Of a stretch of 64,000 nucleotides of DNA, positions 35,418 through 43,741 are shown piece after piece. Numbering within the stretch: the first letter of the stretch is position 1; the number at the start of each line of letters is the position of its first letter. The translations under genes and the position numbers were made by a program. Origin of the DNA: Massilia sp. UMI-21 (GTDB lineage Bacteria; Pseudomonadota; Gammaproteobacteria; Burkholderiales; Burkholderiaceae_D); NCBI GenBank assembly GCA_015277795.1, contig CP063848.1:3410001-3474000 (forward strand), written 5' to 3'. The notes under the pieces were generated by a model. It was not told the DNA's origin, ran no database searches, and saw only the letters and a program-made list of their open reading frames with translations.

Positions 35418-36101
35418 TCATTCCGCTGCCGATCCTGGCAGGCGGCCGACCAGGATCAGCGACACCGGCTTGCCGGTATGCGGGTGCAGCGGCTCGCGCA
35501 TCTCGACCACCCGCAGGCCATGCGCTTCGAACAGCGCCAGCCAGCTTGCGACCGTGCGGAAGTACCAGGGAGCCGGGTCGGCGAACGCAGTGCTGAAGCC
35601 GGACCAACTGCCGTCACGCCAGCCGTCGGCATAGGGCTGGTCGCCGCAGGCCATGAGCGGATGGACGGTCTGCACGATCAGGTGCCCGCCCGGCCGCAGG
35701 TAGGTGGGTGCGGCGCCGAACAGGCCGCGCACCGCCGCATCGCCGATCAGCGAGAAATTACAAACCGCCACGTCGGCGGCCATCCGCAGCCCTCCGGCCG
35801 CGATGTCCTCGTAGCGCAGCTGGCGGAATTCCCCGCCGCCGGCTTGCCTCGCCTGCGCCACCAGGCCGGCAATCGCGTCGACGCCGACCATGTCGATCCC
35901 GGGCAGCGCCCGCACCAGCCAGCCTTCTCCGCACCCGAGGTCGACGCCGCTGCGGGGTGCGCGCGCCCGCACCGTCTCCACGATGGCGGCATTCGTGACC
36001 AGCACCCGCGATGCGATCTCGCCGCTGCGCACGGCTGCGGTCCAGGGATCGGTATTGCGCGACCATGCGGCAATGATGGATGCGTCTGTGTGCTCAGTCA
36101 T
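35418..36101 (-). CDS. Class I SAM-dependent methyltransferase
   Basis: A 227-residue methyltransferase of the Methyltransf_11/25 type. The SAM-binding motif GVDLGCGEGWLVRALPG (motif I), acidic VGVDAI at the end of strand 2, and CNFSLIGD/GGHLIVQTVHPL in later strands are seen in order. The C-terminal part (WYFRTVASWLALFEAHGL) fits small-molecule methyltransferases. Substrate unknown. It faces away from the GH16 gene, with a 238-bp promoter region between them. Confidence 0.85.
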   Translation of the reverse strand: MTEHTDASIIAAWSRNTDPWTAAVRSGEIASRVLVTNAAIVETVRARAPRSGVDLGCGEGWLVRALPGIDMVGVDAIAGLVAQARQAGGGEFRQLRYEDIAAGGLRMAADVAVCNFSLIGDAAVRGLFGAAPTYLRPGGHLIVQTVHPLMACGDQPYADGWRDGSWSGFSTAFADPAPWYFRTVASWLALFEAHGLRVVEMREPLHPHTGKPVSLILVGRLPGSAAE

Positions 36102-36227
36102 GCGGTCTCCACGGTTTGCCGCATTATCGCCGAATCGACGTCACAGCGAGCGCTGCGAAAGATCAAACCCTGCGCACGATTGCATTTGACGTCAATACCA
36201 AATGCGCATATATTTTTCCATGCCGGT

Positions 36228-36241
36228 TGGAAACGTTTCCA
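36228..36241 (+). promoter_or_regulatory. LacI-type operator before the GH16 gene
   Basis: A perfect 14-bp palindrome TGGAAACGTTTCCA about 100 bp before the GTG start. It has the central CG and flanking pattern of LacI/GalR-family operators. A direct repeat TCCATGCCGG flanks it (36217-36226 and 36242-36251). No LacI-type regulator is in the window. Confidence 0.65.
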
Positions 36242-36339
36242 TCCATGCCGGCAAGATCGGATCAGACCAACGCGAAAGTTGGCGACATGGGCGCGCTATC
36301 CTGGCGCGTCTTTCAATCGGAGTGAGACAAGGAGTCGAC

Positions 36340-37566
36340 GTGCATCACCAAGCCCAAAAAACCCGCTCGAAGTGGAAAGCTTTCCAAACAGTGGCCGGCA
36401 GCGTGCTGCTGGCTGTCGGCGCCCAGGCCACGGCCGGCGTCACCAACCCGGTCATCGGCCAGCTGTTGTGGTCCGAGGAATTCAACGGCACCGGCCTGAA
36501 CACCGCCATATGGAGCGCCTCGGATGGCAACGGCTGCCAGATCGGCCTGTGCGGCTATGGCAACGCCGAGCTGCAATACTACAGCCGGAACAACCTGTCG
36601 ATCGTGAATGTGCCTTTCGAATCCGGCACCCGGGCACTGGCGATCGAGGCCCGTCGCCAGCGGGCCGGCAGCAACGCCTTCACCTCGGGCAAGATCGACA
36701 CCAAGGGCAAGGTGCAGGTGAAGTACGGGATGGTCGAGGTGCGGATGAGCACGCCGGCGGTCGAGACCGGCCTGTGGCCGGCCGCCTGGATGCTGGGCGT
36801 GAGTTCCCAGACCTGGCCGCGCAACGGCGAGATCGACATCATGGAGATGGGGCACAAGGCGGAGGTGCGGGCGGCGGCCGGTTCGCCCTCGGCCAACAAT
36901 TTCGTCGGTTCGAACGTCATCACCTACCAGGACGCCGCCTGCGTGCCGGGCAACGAAAGCTGCGCCGCCTCGACCGCCTGGCAGACCAGGAACTGGTATG
37001 TCGCCACCACCCCGCTGGTCAACCGCTTCGTCACCTACCGCCTGTACTGGGACGAAAGCCAGATGCGTTTCACCGTGACCGACAACGGCGTCGAGCGCGA
37101 CATGTACGACGCGCCCTTGGCAGTGAACTCCAGCGCGCTCCAGGCGCCCTTCTACCTGCTGCTGAACCTCGCCGTCGGCGGCAACTTCACCGACGCCGCC
37201 ACCGCGCGCCAGGTCACCGCGCCGCTGCCCGGCACCATGTACGTCGACTATGTGCGCGTCTACCAGCTCGACGGCAAGGGCCAGGTCGGCATCGGCAACC
37301 AAGCCATGGCGGGGATCGCCTCGGTCTCGCAGGATTCGGCCACCACCCTGCAGTTCAGCGCCGATACCGGCAGCTGGGCGGACGTCCACTACACGGTCAA
37401 CAATGGCGCCCAGCAAAACGTGCGCATGCGGCTCGACGGCAAGCGCAATGCCTACCATGCCGGCGGCCTGAAGATCGGTGACGTGGTGCGCTACAGCTTC
37501 ACCTACGGGGACCAGGCCGGCAAGCACGCGGTCGATACCGCTTGGCAGAGCCATACCATGAAGTAA
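36340..37566 (+). CDS. Glycoside hydrolase family 16 beta-glucanase
   Basis: A 408-residue exported endoglucanase, probably cutting laminarin-type beta-1,3-glucans or related polysaccharides. The start is a GTG with AAGGAG 6 nt before it; this gives a signal peptide (WKAFQTVAGSVLLAVGAQATAG). The GH16 domain spans about residues 35-310: WSEEFNGTGLNTAIWSASDG, then GLWPAAWMLG and the catalytic NGEIDIMEMGH with both glutamates, and LLLNLAVGGNF near its end. A C-terminal beta-sandwich-like region (about 315-408) may bind carbohydrate. A LacI-type operator upstream suggests induction by the sugar product. Confidence 0.9.
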   Translation: MHHQAQKTRSKWKAFQTVAGSVLLAVGAQATAGVTNPVIGQLLWSEEFNGTGLNTAIWSASDGNGCQIGLCGYGNAELQYYSRNNLSIVNVPFESGTRALAIEARRQRAGSNAFTSGKIDTKGKVQVKYGMVEVRMSTPAVETGLWPAAWMLGVSSQTWPRNGEIDIMEMGHKAEVRAAAGSPSANNFVGSNVITYQDAACVPGNESCAASTAWQTRNWYVATTPLVNRFVTYRLYWDESQMRFTVTDNGVERDMYDAPLAVNSSALQAPFYLLLNLAVGGNFTDAATARQVTAPLPGTMYVDYVRVYQLDGKGQVGIGNQAMAGIASVSQDSATTLQFSADTGSWADVHYTVNNGAQQNVRMRLDGKRNAYHAGGLKIGDVVRYSFTYGDQAGKHAVDTAWQSHTMK

Positions 37567-37579
37567 GGCATCCCGTTTC

Positions 37580-37611
37580 GCTCCCGGAGCAGGGTCCGGG
37601 AGCGTTTTTTT
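37580..37611. terminator. Terminator after the GH16 gene
   Basis: A 9-bp stem GCTCCCGGA/TCCGGGAGC with a 6-nt loop, followed by GTTTTTTT, 14 bp after the stop codon. It faces the convergent phosphodiesterase gene and may serve both. Confidence 0.85.
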
Positions 37612-37613
37612 CG

Positions 37614-38075
37614 CTACGCCACCTCGAGACTCACCAACCGCGCCCGTACCTGCCCCCGGTCCAGCAGAAGTTCACCTACCGAGATCGGCAGAGAGAAGCG
37701 GCGGCGGCCGGCGCTGCCGGGGTTCACGTAGAGCACGCCTTCACGCTCCTGCGCCGAAGGCTTGTGCGAATGGCCCGACACGACCACGCGCACGCCCGCC
37801 CCGGCCGGATCGATCGGCAGTTCCTTGATGTCGTGGATGACGTAGATGCCGACCTCTCCAAGCCGCAGGATGGCGGTCTCGGGGATGCTGTCGGCCCAGT
37901 CGCCGCGGTCGTTATTGCCGCGCACGACCGTCAGCGGCGCGATGGCCGCGAGCGGCGCGAGGATGTCGGGGCCGGTAATGTCACCGGCATGGATGATGTG
38001 GTCACTGCCCCGCAGGAAGTCGAGCGCCTGCGGGCGCAGCAACCCGTGCGTGTCGGAAATCAGTCCGACGCGCAT
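37614..38075 (-). CDS. Metallophosphoesterase (YfcE/MJ0936 family phosphodiesterase)
   Basis: A 153-residue calcineurin-like phosphodiesterase. The metal-site motifs are in order: GLISDTHG, HAGDITG, RGNND, and GHSHKP near the C-terminus, followed by the family's NPGSAG. Length is usual. Such enzymes hydrolyse simple phosphodiesters in vitro; the physiological substrate is unclear. It lies 5 bp upstream of the DUF378 stop on the same strand's order, so the two may be co-transcribed (DUF378 first). Confidence 0.9.
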   Translation of the reverse strand: MRVGLISDTHGLLRPQALDFLRGSDHIIHAGDITGPDILAPLAAIAPLTVVRGNNDRGDWADSIPETAILRLGEVGIYVIHDIKELPIDPAGAGVRVVVSGHSHKPSAQEREGVLYVNPGSAGRRRFSLPISVGELLLDRGQVRARLVSLEVA

Positions 38076-38080
38076 GCCGC

Positions 38081-38374
38081 TCAGGTCGAGCGCTTGCTGC
38101 CGGCCATCTTGGCCGTGGTATAGATCGAGTACAGCGCCGCCAGGCCCACCACCACGTAGACGATGCGGGTCGCCGGGCTGCCCGGACCGAACAGGGTAGC
38201 GACCATATCGACGTCGAACAGGCCCACCATCGCCCAGTTGAGGCCGCCGATAATCAGGAGCGCCATCGCCAGGTAGTCGAGCGCCGACATGGCCGAACGC
38301 TGATGGGCACGCATCGACGTACGCCGCTCACCCATCGTCCTGCGGTCCATCGTTGGGGTATTCATCGTTGCCAT
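38081..38374 (-). CDS. DUF378 membrane protein
   Basis: A 97-residue protein with the DUF378 core LDYLAMALLIIGGLNWAMVG and two membrane helices joined by FDVDMVATLFGPGSPATR. A hydrophilic N-terminal extension (about 25 residues) precedes it. AAGGAGG sits 5 nt before the chosen ATG; another ATG one codon upstream is less well placed. Function of the family is unknown. Confidence 0.85.
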   Translation of the reverse strand: MATMNTPTMDRRTMGERRTSMRAHQRSAMSALDYLAMALLIIGGLNWAMVGLFDVDMVATLFGPGSPATRIVYVVVGLAALYSIYTTAKMAGSKRST

Positions 38375-38486
38375 CATTGCCTCCTTGAAAAAGCACACTG
38401 ATCGACCAAGGCAGCCGCCCTGACCATGACGGGCTTATATTAACGGAAGTTCGATGGCCCGCACGCACGGGTAGGACGCGCTCCCC

Positions 38487-39119
38487 TCAGCCCTTCCAGG
38501 TGCGTTTCAGCCCGGTGTCCGCATGGATCCAGCCGCCCCGGGGGCCGGACCGGTAGTAGTAGCCGACGCCACCCTGGCGGAAGCTCCGGATCAGTCCGCC
38601 AAGAACTTCCTCGTTCAGGCTGGCGATGCGGATGTCGGCCGCCTTGCCGACCATGTGCAGGGACTTGCGCGCCGCCGGCACGCCCTCCTCGACCAGGCGC
38701 TTGTTCGACGCCTCGGTGCGGTAGCCCGACAGGATCTCGAGCGGCTGGGTCATGCCGTAGCGCGCGATGAAGGCCTGGGTGCCCCACAGCACTTCGAACA
38801 GCTTGGGATCGATCGGCGCCGTCGCCCGGCCGTTCACGTCGCGCAGGATGTGGCACAGCTCCTGGTAGGCGGAATCGATGACCTCGCCATCTTTCCAGTA
38901 CAGCAGCTTGGCGCGCTCGCCGCTTTGCGGGCGCACCACGGAGAGCGTGCGCGGCTTGACCCAGAAATCGATGTCGAGCAGTTGCGCGTCGAACAGGTCG
39001 GGTGGGGGTTGCAGGTCGGCGTCCTGGGGCGCCGCGCCGGCCGGCGCCACAATCTGGGCGCCGAGGCCCAGGGCGCACAGCCGGGCTCCGTGTTGCAGGA
39101 AATCTCTACGTGAAGCCAT
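38487..39119 (-). CDS. DUF882 (YcbK-type, M15-like) exported protein
   Basis: A 210-residue protein with a Tat-type leader (SRRDFLQHGARL). The DUF882 domain holds the peptidase M15-like zinc-site residues in SGYRTEASN, SLHMVGKAADIR and GWIHAD, as in E. coli YcbK. These proteins are periplasmic and are linked to peptidoglycan metabolism. The ATG encoding MASRRDF is preferred over an in-frame TTG one codon upstream. Folded export by Tat would fit a metal enzyme. Confidence 0.87.
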   Translation of the reverse strand: MASRRDFLQHGARLCALGLGAQIVAPAGAAPQDADLQPPPDLFDAQLLDIDFWVKPRTLSVVRPQSGERAKLLYWKDGEVIDSAYQELCHILRDVNGRATAPIDPKLFEVLWGTQAFIARYGMTQPLEILSGYRTEASNKRLVEEGVPAARKSLHMVGKAADIRIASLNEEVLGGLIRSFRQGGVGYYYRSGPRGGWIHADTGLKRTWKG

Positions 39120-39227
39120 CAAGAAACTCTAACTCATCCAATCGGGGCGCTTACTATATCGCAAGCTTCCCGGGGACAAAAGGAGTGTTCGTGATTGCGT
39201 TGCAAGCAAACGCTGCTTGCCAGCCCC

Positions 39228-39776
39228 TCAAGCGCTACAGTTGCAGAACCGCTTGCGCGCCGCCGCCCCGGGTTCGAGGTCACAGGCGGCATCGAGCTGC
39301 TTCCACAGCAGGTCGCATTCGAGGCCGAAGCAGGAGGTGTCCTTGCCGGCATTGACGTAGCCCTGGCGCTCGAAGAAGGCGCTCGCGCTCGCCGGACTGT
39401 GCAGGTGCAGCTTCTTGATGCTCCAGCTGCGGGCTTGCTCTTCGGCCGCGGCCAGCAGCGCACGGCCGATGCCGCTGCGCAGCGCTTCCGGCGCCACGTA
39501 GCACAGCGCGAGCTTGCCGGCCTGGTTCAGCAGGCACAGGCCGAGCAGTTCGCCCGGTTTGCCGCCCTCCCGCACGGCGACCAGGGCGTGGTTGCTGGCA
39601 TTGGCAAACCAGGTGGCGACGTTGGCCGCCGTCTTGTTGCCGAGCCAGGCCTCCAGCACGGCGGGCCGGTCCTGGTGATCGGCCTGGCAGCCGAGCTCGA
39701 TCGAACGGCGCAGCAGCGCGCAGGCGGGGGAAGCATCACCGGGCAGCGCCTTGCGTATGTCAAAAACCATGGACAT
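39228..39776 (-). CDS. GNAT family N-acetyltransferase
   Basis: A 182-residue acetyltransferase of the GNAT fold. The acetyl-CoA pyrophosphate loop is visible as RSGIGRALLAAAEEQARSW, preceded by LALCYVAPEAL, and the later strand motif ASAFFERQGYVNAG is typical. The Cys-rich C-terminal end (ACDLEPGAAARKRFCNCSA) is unusual. Substrate unknown. The start is one codon inside an open frame beginning at TTG. Confidence 0.82.
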   Translation of the reverse strand: MSMVFDIRKALPGDASPACALLRRSIELGCQADHQDRPAVLEAWLGNKTAANVATWFANASNHALVAVREGGKPGELLGLCLLNQAGKLALCYVAPEALRSGIGRALLAAAEEQARSWSIKKLHLHSPASASAFFERQGYVNAGKDTSCFGLECDLLWKQLDAACDLEPGAAARKRFCNCSA

Positions 39777-40031
39777 CAAACATCAATCACTATGCATAAA
39801 TAACGGGTCAAACCCGCGCCGGAGGCGCAATGGCTGGGCACGACTATACACCGAAAGCCCCCGACCTTGCTGTGCGCATCCCTGTCCGCACCCGGGCCGC
39901 GCAAGGCACGGGGCGCAGCGGACCAGCTTCGCTCTGCAGTACTAAGCATATGACAAAACTATTGTTCCGTATTTTGAGCAATCGACGGATGATTCACCCT
40001 GTCACCACCAGATTCTGAAAAGCGAGACCAT

Positions 40032-41042
40032 ATGACCCTGATTTCCCCGCTCCGCCGCCTGTTGCTGGCCCTGTCGCTGGGCGCCGCGTTGCCGCTGTCG
40101 GCCAGTGCCGCCGACACCGAGCTGCTGAACGTTTCCTATGACGTCGCGCGCGAGTTATACAAGGACATCAACCCGGCCTTCATCGCGGCTTACAAGCAGC
40201 AGACCGGCCAGACCGTCAGCGTCAAGCAGTCGCACGGCGGCTCGAGCAAGCAGGCGCGCGCCGTCGCCGACGGCCTGGAGGCCTCGGTCGTGACCATGAA
40301 CCAGGCCAACGACATCGACATGCTGGCCGACCGTGGCCTGGTGGCCAAGGACTGGGCCAGGAAATTCCCGAACAATGCGGCGCCCTATTACTCGACCATG
40401 GTTTACCTGGTGCGCAAGGGTAACCCGAAGAACATCCGCGACTGGGACGACCTGGCGCGCCCGGGGGTGCAGGTGATCATCCCGAACCCGAAGACCGCGG
40501 GCAACGGCCGCTATACCTACCTGGCGGCCTGGGGCGCGGCACTGAAGAAGAAAGGCGGCAACGAAGCCGAGGCGCGCAAGCTCGTGGCGCGCATCTTCAA
40601 GAACGTGCCGATCCTCGATGCCGGCGGCCGCGCCGCCACCACCACCTTCACCCAGCGCCAGATCGGCGACGTCCTGGTGACCTTCGAGAACGAGGTGAGC
40701 ATGGTGCGCAAGGAATTCGGCGACAACTTCGAGGTGGTCTACCCGAGCGTGTCGATCCTGGCCGAGTCGCCGGTGGCCGTGGTCGACAAGGTGGTCGACC
40801 GCCGCAAGCAGCGCAAGGAAGCCACCGCCTACCTGAACTTCCTGTATTCGCCCGCCGGCCAGGAGATCGGCGCCAGGCACTTCCTGCGGGTGCGTTCCGA
40901 TACCGTGATGAAAAAGTATGCCGCCAACTACAAGCCGATCCAGCTGTTCACCGTGGATGAGCTGTTCGGCGGCTGGCGCAAGGCCCAGCAAGTCCACTTC
41001 AACGACGGCGGTGAGTTCGACAAGATCTACCAGTCGAAGTAA
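40032..41042 (+). CDS. sbp: Sulfate-binding protein Sbp
   Basis: A 336-residue periplasmic binding protein with a signal peptide ending near LSASAAD (residue 27). The prokaryotic sulfate/thiosulfate-binding signatures are clear: LNVSYDVARELYKDINPAF, KQSHGGSSKQARAV, and NPKTAGNGRYTYLAAWG. It should bring sulfate to a CysTWA transporter, but no cysT, cysW or cysA is adjacent; a terminator follows at once. The gene therefore stands alone, which is common for sbp. Confidence 0.93.
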   Translation: MTLISPLRRLLLALSLGAALPLSASAADTELLNVSYDVARELYKDINPAFIAAYKQQTGQTVSVKQSHGGSSKQARAVADGLEASVVTMNQANDIDMLADRGLVAKDWARKFPNNAAPYYSTMVYLVRKGNPKNIRDWDDLARPGVQVIIPNPKTAGNGRYTYLAAWGAALKKKGGNEAEARKLVARIFKNVPILDAGGRAATTTFTQRQIGDVLVTFENEVSMVRKEFGDNFEVVYPSVSILAESPVAVVDKVVDRRKQRKEATAYLNFLYSPAGQEIGARHFLRVRSDTVMKKYAANYKPIQLFTVDELFGGWRKAQQVHFNDGGEFDKIYQSK

Positions 41043-41378
41043 GCGCGTCGATCGAGATCGCTCGACAATGCCTCCAGCACCATGGAAGTCTTGTCAGCCA
41101 CCCAGGCCCTGCCCAGCGCAGGGCTTGTTGTTTTCAGGGGCGATATCGTGGCGATATCGGGGGCAGACTGACAATTCTCATGGACGGGTTAGCACGAGAA
41201 TCGTTAATCTTCATAAAAATTCCTGTTCACAAGCCTGTTTTTTCCTGTGCGCCATAGACATGCATCATGCTAGATGCTATCTTCCAACTACTGTAGTTGC
41301 CCTACAGCCAGAAAGTTGACTGCGCGCCGATTCGCGAGCCGCGCCCCCGCTCAACGCAACCCAAACCTGAACCCGACA
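41043..41378. other. Intergenic region between sbp and pbpG
   Basis: 336 bp. It holds the sbp terminator at 41106-41134, a pair of GCGATATCG repeats (41141-41158), and an inverted repeat GCATC/GATGC just before the pbpG leader (41264-41279). No credible open frame or RNA was found. Confidence 0.5.
41106..41134 (+). terminator. Rho-independent terminator of sbp
   Basis: A perfect 7-bp stem GCCCTGC/GCAGGGC with a 5-nt loop, followed by TTGTTGTTTT, 63 bp after the stop codon. Confidence 0.75.
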
Positions 41379-42299
41379 ATGCTAAAAAAATTGCTTGCCA
41401 CTGTATTGTTGTCGTTTTCGGCTGCCGCATTCGCGGTGCCGTTCGGCTCGCAATCGGTGCTCGTGGTAGAAGATGACACCGGCAAGATTTTGCTGGAAAA
41501 GAACGCCGACCGTGTCGTGCCGATCGCGTCGCTCACCAAATTGATGACCGCGATGGTCGTGCTCGACGCGAAGCAGGACATGGACGAGTTGATCGAAATC
41601 GACCGCAGCGATGTCGACACGCTCAAGCACAGCAGCTCGCGGGTGCCTGTGGGCGCCCTGATCTCGCGCCGCGACGTGCTGCAACTGGCCCTGATGTCCT
41701 CGGACAATCGCGCAGCCGCCGCGCTCGCGCGCACCTACCCCGGTGGCGACGCCGGGTTCAAAGCCGCGGTGAAGCGCAAGATCGCCACGCTGGGCATGAG
41801 CCAGACCGTGATCGAAGAGCCGACCGGCCTGTCGCCGCACAATCGTTCGAATGCGGGCGACCTGGTCAAGATGGCGGCCGCCGCATCGCGTTATCCGGAC
41901 ATCACCGCCGCCACCACCGATACCAAGGACCTGATCAAGATCAACGGCCGTGAGGTCGAGTACCGCAATACCAATCGCCTGGTGGGCGCCAAAGGCTGGG
42001 ACATCGGGCTGTCCAAGACCGGCTACACCTCGGAAGCCGGACGCTGCCTGATCATGAATATCAAGGCCGCCGGCAAGAACGCGACCATGATCCTGCTGAA
42101 CGCGAATGCCTCGTCGGCGCGCATCCTCGATGCCCTGAACATTCGCCGTTTCATTACCGGCGAAAAAGCGCCGGTCCGTGTCGCGAAAGCCTCGAGCCGG
42201 GCTCGCATCAAGGCCCGCGCCCGCGCCGGTTCCGGCAAGGCCAAGTCGGTCAGGAAGCGCACCAAGGTAAAGGTGGTGCCGAAGCGGCGCAAGAAGTAA
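41379..42299 (+). CDS. pbpG: D-alanyl-D-alanine endopeptidase (PbpG/PBP7-type, S11)
   Basis: A 306-residue periplasmic penicillin-binding protein with a signal peptide (MLKKLLATVLLSFSAAAFAV). The three motifs of the S11 family are intact: SLTK (ASLTKLMTAM), SDN (MSSDNRAAA) and KTG (LSKTGYTSEAG). It cuts D-Ala-meso-DAP cross-links. After the catalytic domain the last 35 or so residues are strongly basic (RARIKARARAGSGKAK and VRKRTKVKVVPKRRKK), longer than in E. coli PbpG. A terminator follows. The basic tail may bind anionic wall or membrane polymers. Confidence 0.9.
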   Translation: MLKKLLATVLLSFSAAAFAVPFGSQSVLVVEDDTGKILLEKNADRVVPIASLTKLMTAMVVLDAKQDMDELIEIDRSDVDTLKHSSSRVPVGALISRRDVLQLALMSSDNRAAAALARTYPGGDAGFKAAVKRKIATLGMSQTVIEEPTGLSPHNRSNAGDLVKMAAAASRYPDITAATTDTKDLIKINGREVEYRNTNRLVGAKGWDIGLSKTGYTSEAGRCLIMNIKAAGKNATMILLNANASSARILDALNIRRFITGEKAPVRVAKASSRARIKARARAGSGKAKSVRKRTKVKVVPKRRKK

Positions 42300-42316
42300 G
42301 CCATTCCATGTCATTA

Positions 42317-42348
42317 CCGAAGGGGCCGCAAGGCCCCTTCGGTGTTTT
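42317..42348 (+). terminator. Rho-independent terminator of pbpG
   Basis: An 11-bp perfect stem CCGAAGGGGCC/GGCCCCTTCGG with a GCAA tetraloop and TGTTTT after it, 18 bp past the stop codon; it faces the convergent RDD gene. Confidence 0.85.
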
Positions 42349-42366
42349 CGTCCGACGAAACGACGT

Positions 42367-43491
42367 TCATGGGCTCGGCGCCGGCCCGGTCTGCGGTACC
42401 GGCCGCAGGACGGTATCCCAGAGCGCGCCGCTCAGCTCGCGCACCAGGTCGTCGGTATAGGCCGCCGGCGGCGACTGCATGGCGACGAGCCGCCAGGCCT
42501 TGCCGTCCACCTCGACTATGCGCAGCTGTACCCATTCGGGCCCCTTCTTGTGCTGGCCCCTGCCGACCCAGGAGTGCCTGCCGCGAAAGTCGGCGAAATA
42601 GCTTTCGGTAAGCTCGAAGCGGTCGGCCAGACGCTCTTCGAGTGCCGCCGCATCCTGGCGCAAGGCCGAACCGCGCACCCGGTCATGGGCGAACAGCACC
42701 ACCGCTTGGCCGCTGTGCTGGGTAAACAGGTGCTGCGGCGCCCCATCCGGCCCGGCGCGCATCTCGTGCTTCCATTGCGCCGAGACGGGCGCCGCACGGC
42801 CGGTCACCGGGTTGTCCCAGGCATACGGCGGCGCCTCCAGCATGGCGGCCGCTTGCTGGCTGTCCTGGCGGTCGATGGCGTCGAAGGCGATGATCGCGGC
42901 CAACATCCCGGTAAACGCCATGGCGAACACACCCTTGGCCAAGCGTCCGACCGGCCTGGCGCGCACCAGGAAGGCGTTGCGGTCGTAGCTGGCCTGCAGC
43001 CCCTTGCGCAGCCGCAGCCCCTGGCGCGCCATGGCGAGCAGGCTGATTGCCGGAAGACCAAGCGCCAGGCCGCTACGCCAGAGCCGCAGATTGCGTCCGA
43101 CCAGTTCGCGCAAGCCCGGTGCGCGCCGGTCTACCCCCACCAGGTGCAGCCCGAGCAGGGCCTTGCCGGGCGTGTTGCCGGCCAGCGCATGTAGCGCAGC
43201 ATCCACCAGCAGCGCCCCCGGGATGCAGGCAAGCCCGAACAGCTTCCAGCCGAATGGGGTCTCGAGCCAGCGCAGGAAGGCCGGCGAGCTCTGGCCGAGG
43301 ATGTAGCCGAGCACCCCGGCCACCAGCGCGGTCTGCCACCAGACGTCGAAACTGCGGGCGAACCAGCGCGCCCAGGCGCCGGCGGCTTCGTCGTCCGACA
43401 GCGCGAACGGCTCCACGTACGCGACCGGCGACGCCGCCCGCTTGGCGGCGTCGTGGAAAAGCAGGACCGTCTGCTCATCGATTGGCTTCAT
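42367..43491 (-). CDS. RDD family membrane protein
   Basis: A 374-residue protein with the RDD domain: WARWFARSFDVWWQTALVAG starts the first helix, the second and third Arg/Asp positions lie in VDAALHALAGNTPGKALLG. Four or more membrane helices (about 55-210 and 225-245) are followed by a soluble domain (about 255-374) of unknown fold. RDD proteins are poorly understood; some exchange Na+/H+. The start at MKPIDEQTVLL is chosen from the domain boundary; the open frame extends 52 codons upstream. No partner is evident. Confidence 0.8.
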   Translation of the reverse strand: MKPIDEQTVLLFHDAAKRAASPVAYVEPFALSDDEAAGAWARWFARSFDVWWQTALVAGVLGYILGQSSPAFLRWLETPFGWKLFGLACIPGALLVDAALHALAGNTPGKALLGLHLVGVDRRAPGLRELVGRNLRLWRSGLALGLPAISLLAMARQGLRLRKGLQASYDRNAFLVRARPVGRLAKGVFAMAFTGMLAAIIAFDAIDRQDSQQAAAMLEAPPYAWDNPVTGRAAPVSAQWKHEMRAGPDGAPQHLFTQHSGQAVVLFAHDRVRGSALRQDAAALEERLADRFELTESYFADFRGRHSWVGRGQHKKGPEWVQLRIVEVDGKAWRLVAMQSPPAAYTDDLVRELSGALWDTVLRPVPQTGPAPSP

Positions 43492-43695
43492 GGCACCTGG
43501 ACGCCCGAGATAGATATTTCGAGGTGGATATTGTTTATTTACACCAAAGTTAGCCCTGCGTGTTTGTTCTCGCAAGGTGAGACCGCGGGCGAACAGTCGA
43601 GTTCGGAGGGCGGCGCGTGCGCGAAGCCCATCCTTGGGCCGGATCAAGGTTCCGGAAAGCGGCCCGTGCAGAAGGAAATGTTCCGGCAGGAGCCG

Positions 43696-43734
43696 CGCGG
43701 TGCCAGGCCGCGGTGCCAGGCCGCGGTGCCAGGG
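43696..43734. repeat. Three tandem 13-bp repeats
   Basis: Three copies of CGCGGTGCCAGGC (the last ending in G) lie immediately downstream of the recD stop codon at 43742-43744. They are likely replication-slippage products in a GC-rich tail; they code for nothing. Confidence 0.8.
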
Positions 43735-43741
43735 CGAGGTG

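Noticed and set aside
39830..40018. A 62-codon plus-strand open frame between the GNAT gene and sbp
   Set aside because: Arg/Pro-rich without a ribosome site and not in keeping with neighbouring codon use; probably chance.
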